A stretch of DNA of 64,000 bases from Aeromonas sp. RU39B (GTDB lineage Bacteria; Pseudomonadota; Gammaproteobacteria; Enterobacterales; Aeromonadaceae), in NCBI RefSeq assembly GCF_900156095.1, contig NZ_FTMJ01000003.1:1-64000 (forward strand). The letters are read 5' to 3'. Below the pieces are notes generated by a model. It was not told the DNA's origin and did not search any database. It saw nothing but the letters and a program-made list of their open reading frames with translations. Positions within the stretch are counted from its first letter, which is position 1; each line of letters opens with the position of its first letter. A program made the position numbers and the translations under genes. Below, in pieces: positions 63,847 to 64,000 of the stretch.

Positions 63847-64000
63847 ATGATGAAAATGAATGCCTGGCTGACAGCCTCTTTGCTGCTCTCCTCCTCTGCG
63901 TTTGCCGCGACCGCCCCCCACTGGGAGTACAGCGGCGAAAGTGGCCCCGATAACTGGGCCAAACTGACCCCGGAATTTGCCGCCTGCGCGGGTAAAAACC
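63847..64000 (+). CDS. Alpha-carbonic anhydrase, 5' part only
   Basis: The first 51 codons of a secreted protein, cut by the window edge. A signal peptide (MMKMNAWLTASLLLSSSAFA) is followed by HWEYSGESGPDNWAKL and then EFAACAGKN. The H-W-x-Y-x-G-x-x-GP-x-x-W pattern, followed by a cysteine-containing segment, is the start of periplasmic alpha-carbonic anhydrases, which interconvert CO2 and bicarbonate with a zinc site. The zinc histidines lie beyond the edge. AGGA lies 5 nt upstream of the ATG. Confidence 0.82.
   Translation, partial: MMKMNAWLTASLLLSSSAFAATAPHWEYSGESGPDNWAKLTPEFAACAGKN

Overview
The window is a stretch of gammaproteobacterial core chromosome, most likely from Aeromonas or a close relative. 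Every protein family is of gammaproteobacterial type. Gene order follows two Escherichia coli blocks: cydA-cydB-cydX-ybgE-ybgC-tolQRAB-pal-cpoB followed by a Lys/Val tRNA array and nadA, and ydjA-sppA-ansA-yeaC-msrB-gapA-yeaD. The hemL-clcA-erpA neighbourhood is a third match. The DUF2989 lipoprotein, the DUF6776 coiled-coil protein, HutX/HutZ and a PsrA-type operator before fadH point away from Enterobacterales. The genus is inferred from remembered homologues and was not computed.

Layout, left to right. Bases 1-300 hold the promoters and boxA leader of a minus-strand rRNA operon whose 16S gene lies beyond the left edge. Then come erpA, a DUF6776 protein and clcA (minus), hemL and an unknown membrane protein (plus), a secreted trypsin-like protease, an Asr-like Lys/Ala-rich protein, tesB, putP and a zinc-ribbon protein (minus), an Lrp-family regulator (plus), ydjA and fadH (minus), sppA (plus), gltS (minus), ansA (plus), yeaC (minus), a lipoprotein (plus), msrB (minus), the glycogen/maltodextrin operon malQ-glgB-glgX (minus), gapA and yeaD (plus), nadA (minus) and a chemoreceptor (plus).

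From 32.3 to 42.1 kb everything is on the minus strand: nine alternating tRNA-Lys and tRNA-Val genes, the Tol-Pal envelope operon, and the cytochrome bd operon with its small subunit CydX. A 0.9-kb gap follows, with FNR- and CRP-like sites upstream of cydA and a probable unannotated small transcription unit encoding a 25-residue peptide. Next are ruvAB (SOS box upstream), proS, a 1151-residue transporter-fused hybrid histidine kinase, an HcaT-like transporter, an isochorismatase-fold hydrolase, a small lipoprotein, and a divergent haem-utilisation locus (hutXZ facing hmuTUV across a Fur-like box). The right end carries yitT, a lytic transglycosylase, ettA, adeP, mogA, small DUF proteins and the start of an alpha-carbonic anhydrase cut by the window edge.

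I see no mobile element, prophage, CRISPR array, defence island or toxin-antitoxin pair. The most promising undescribed items are the 25-residue ORF unit near 42.65-42.95 kb, a mutually exclusive hairpin arrangement upstream of yitT (57.2 kb), and several orphan inverted repeats in promoter regions. Nothing here is clear evidence of a wholly new multi-gene system.
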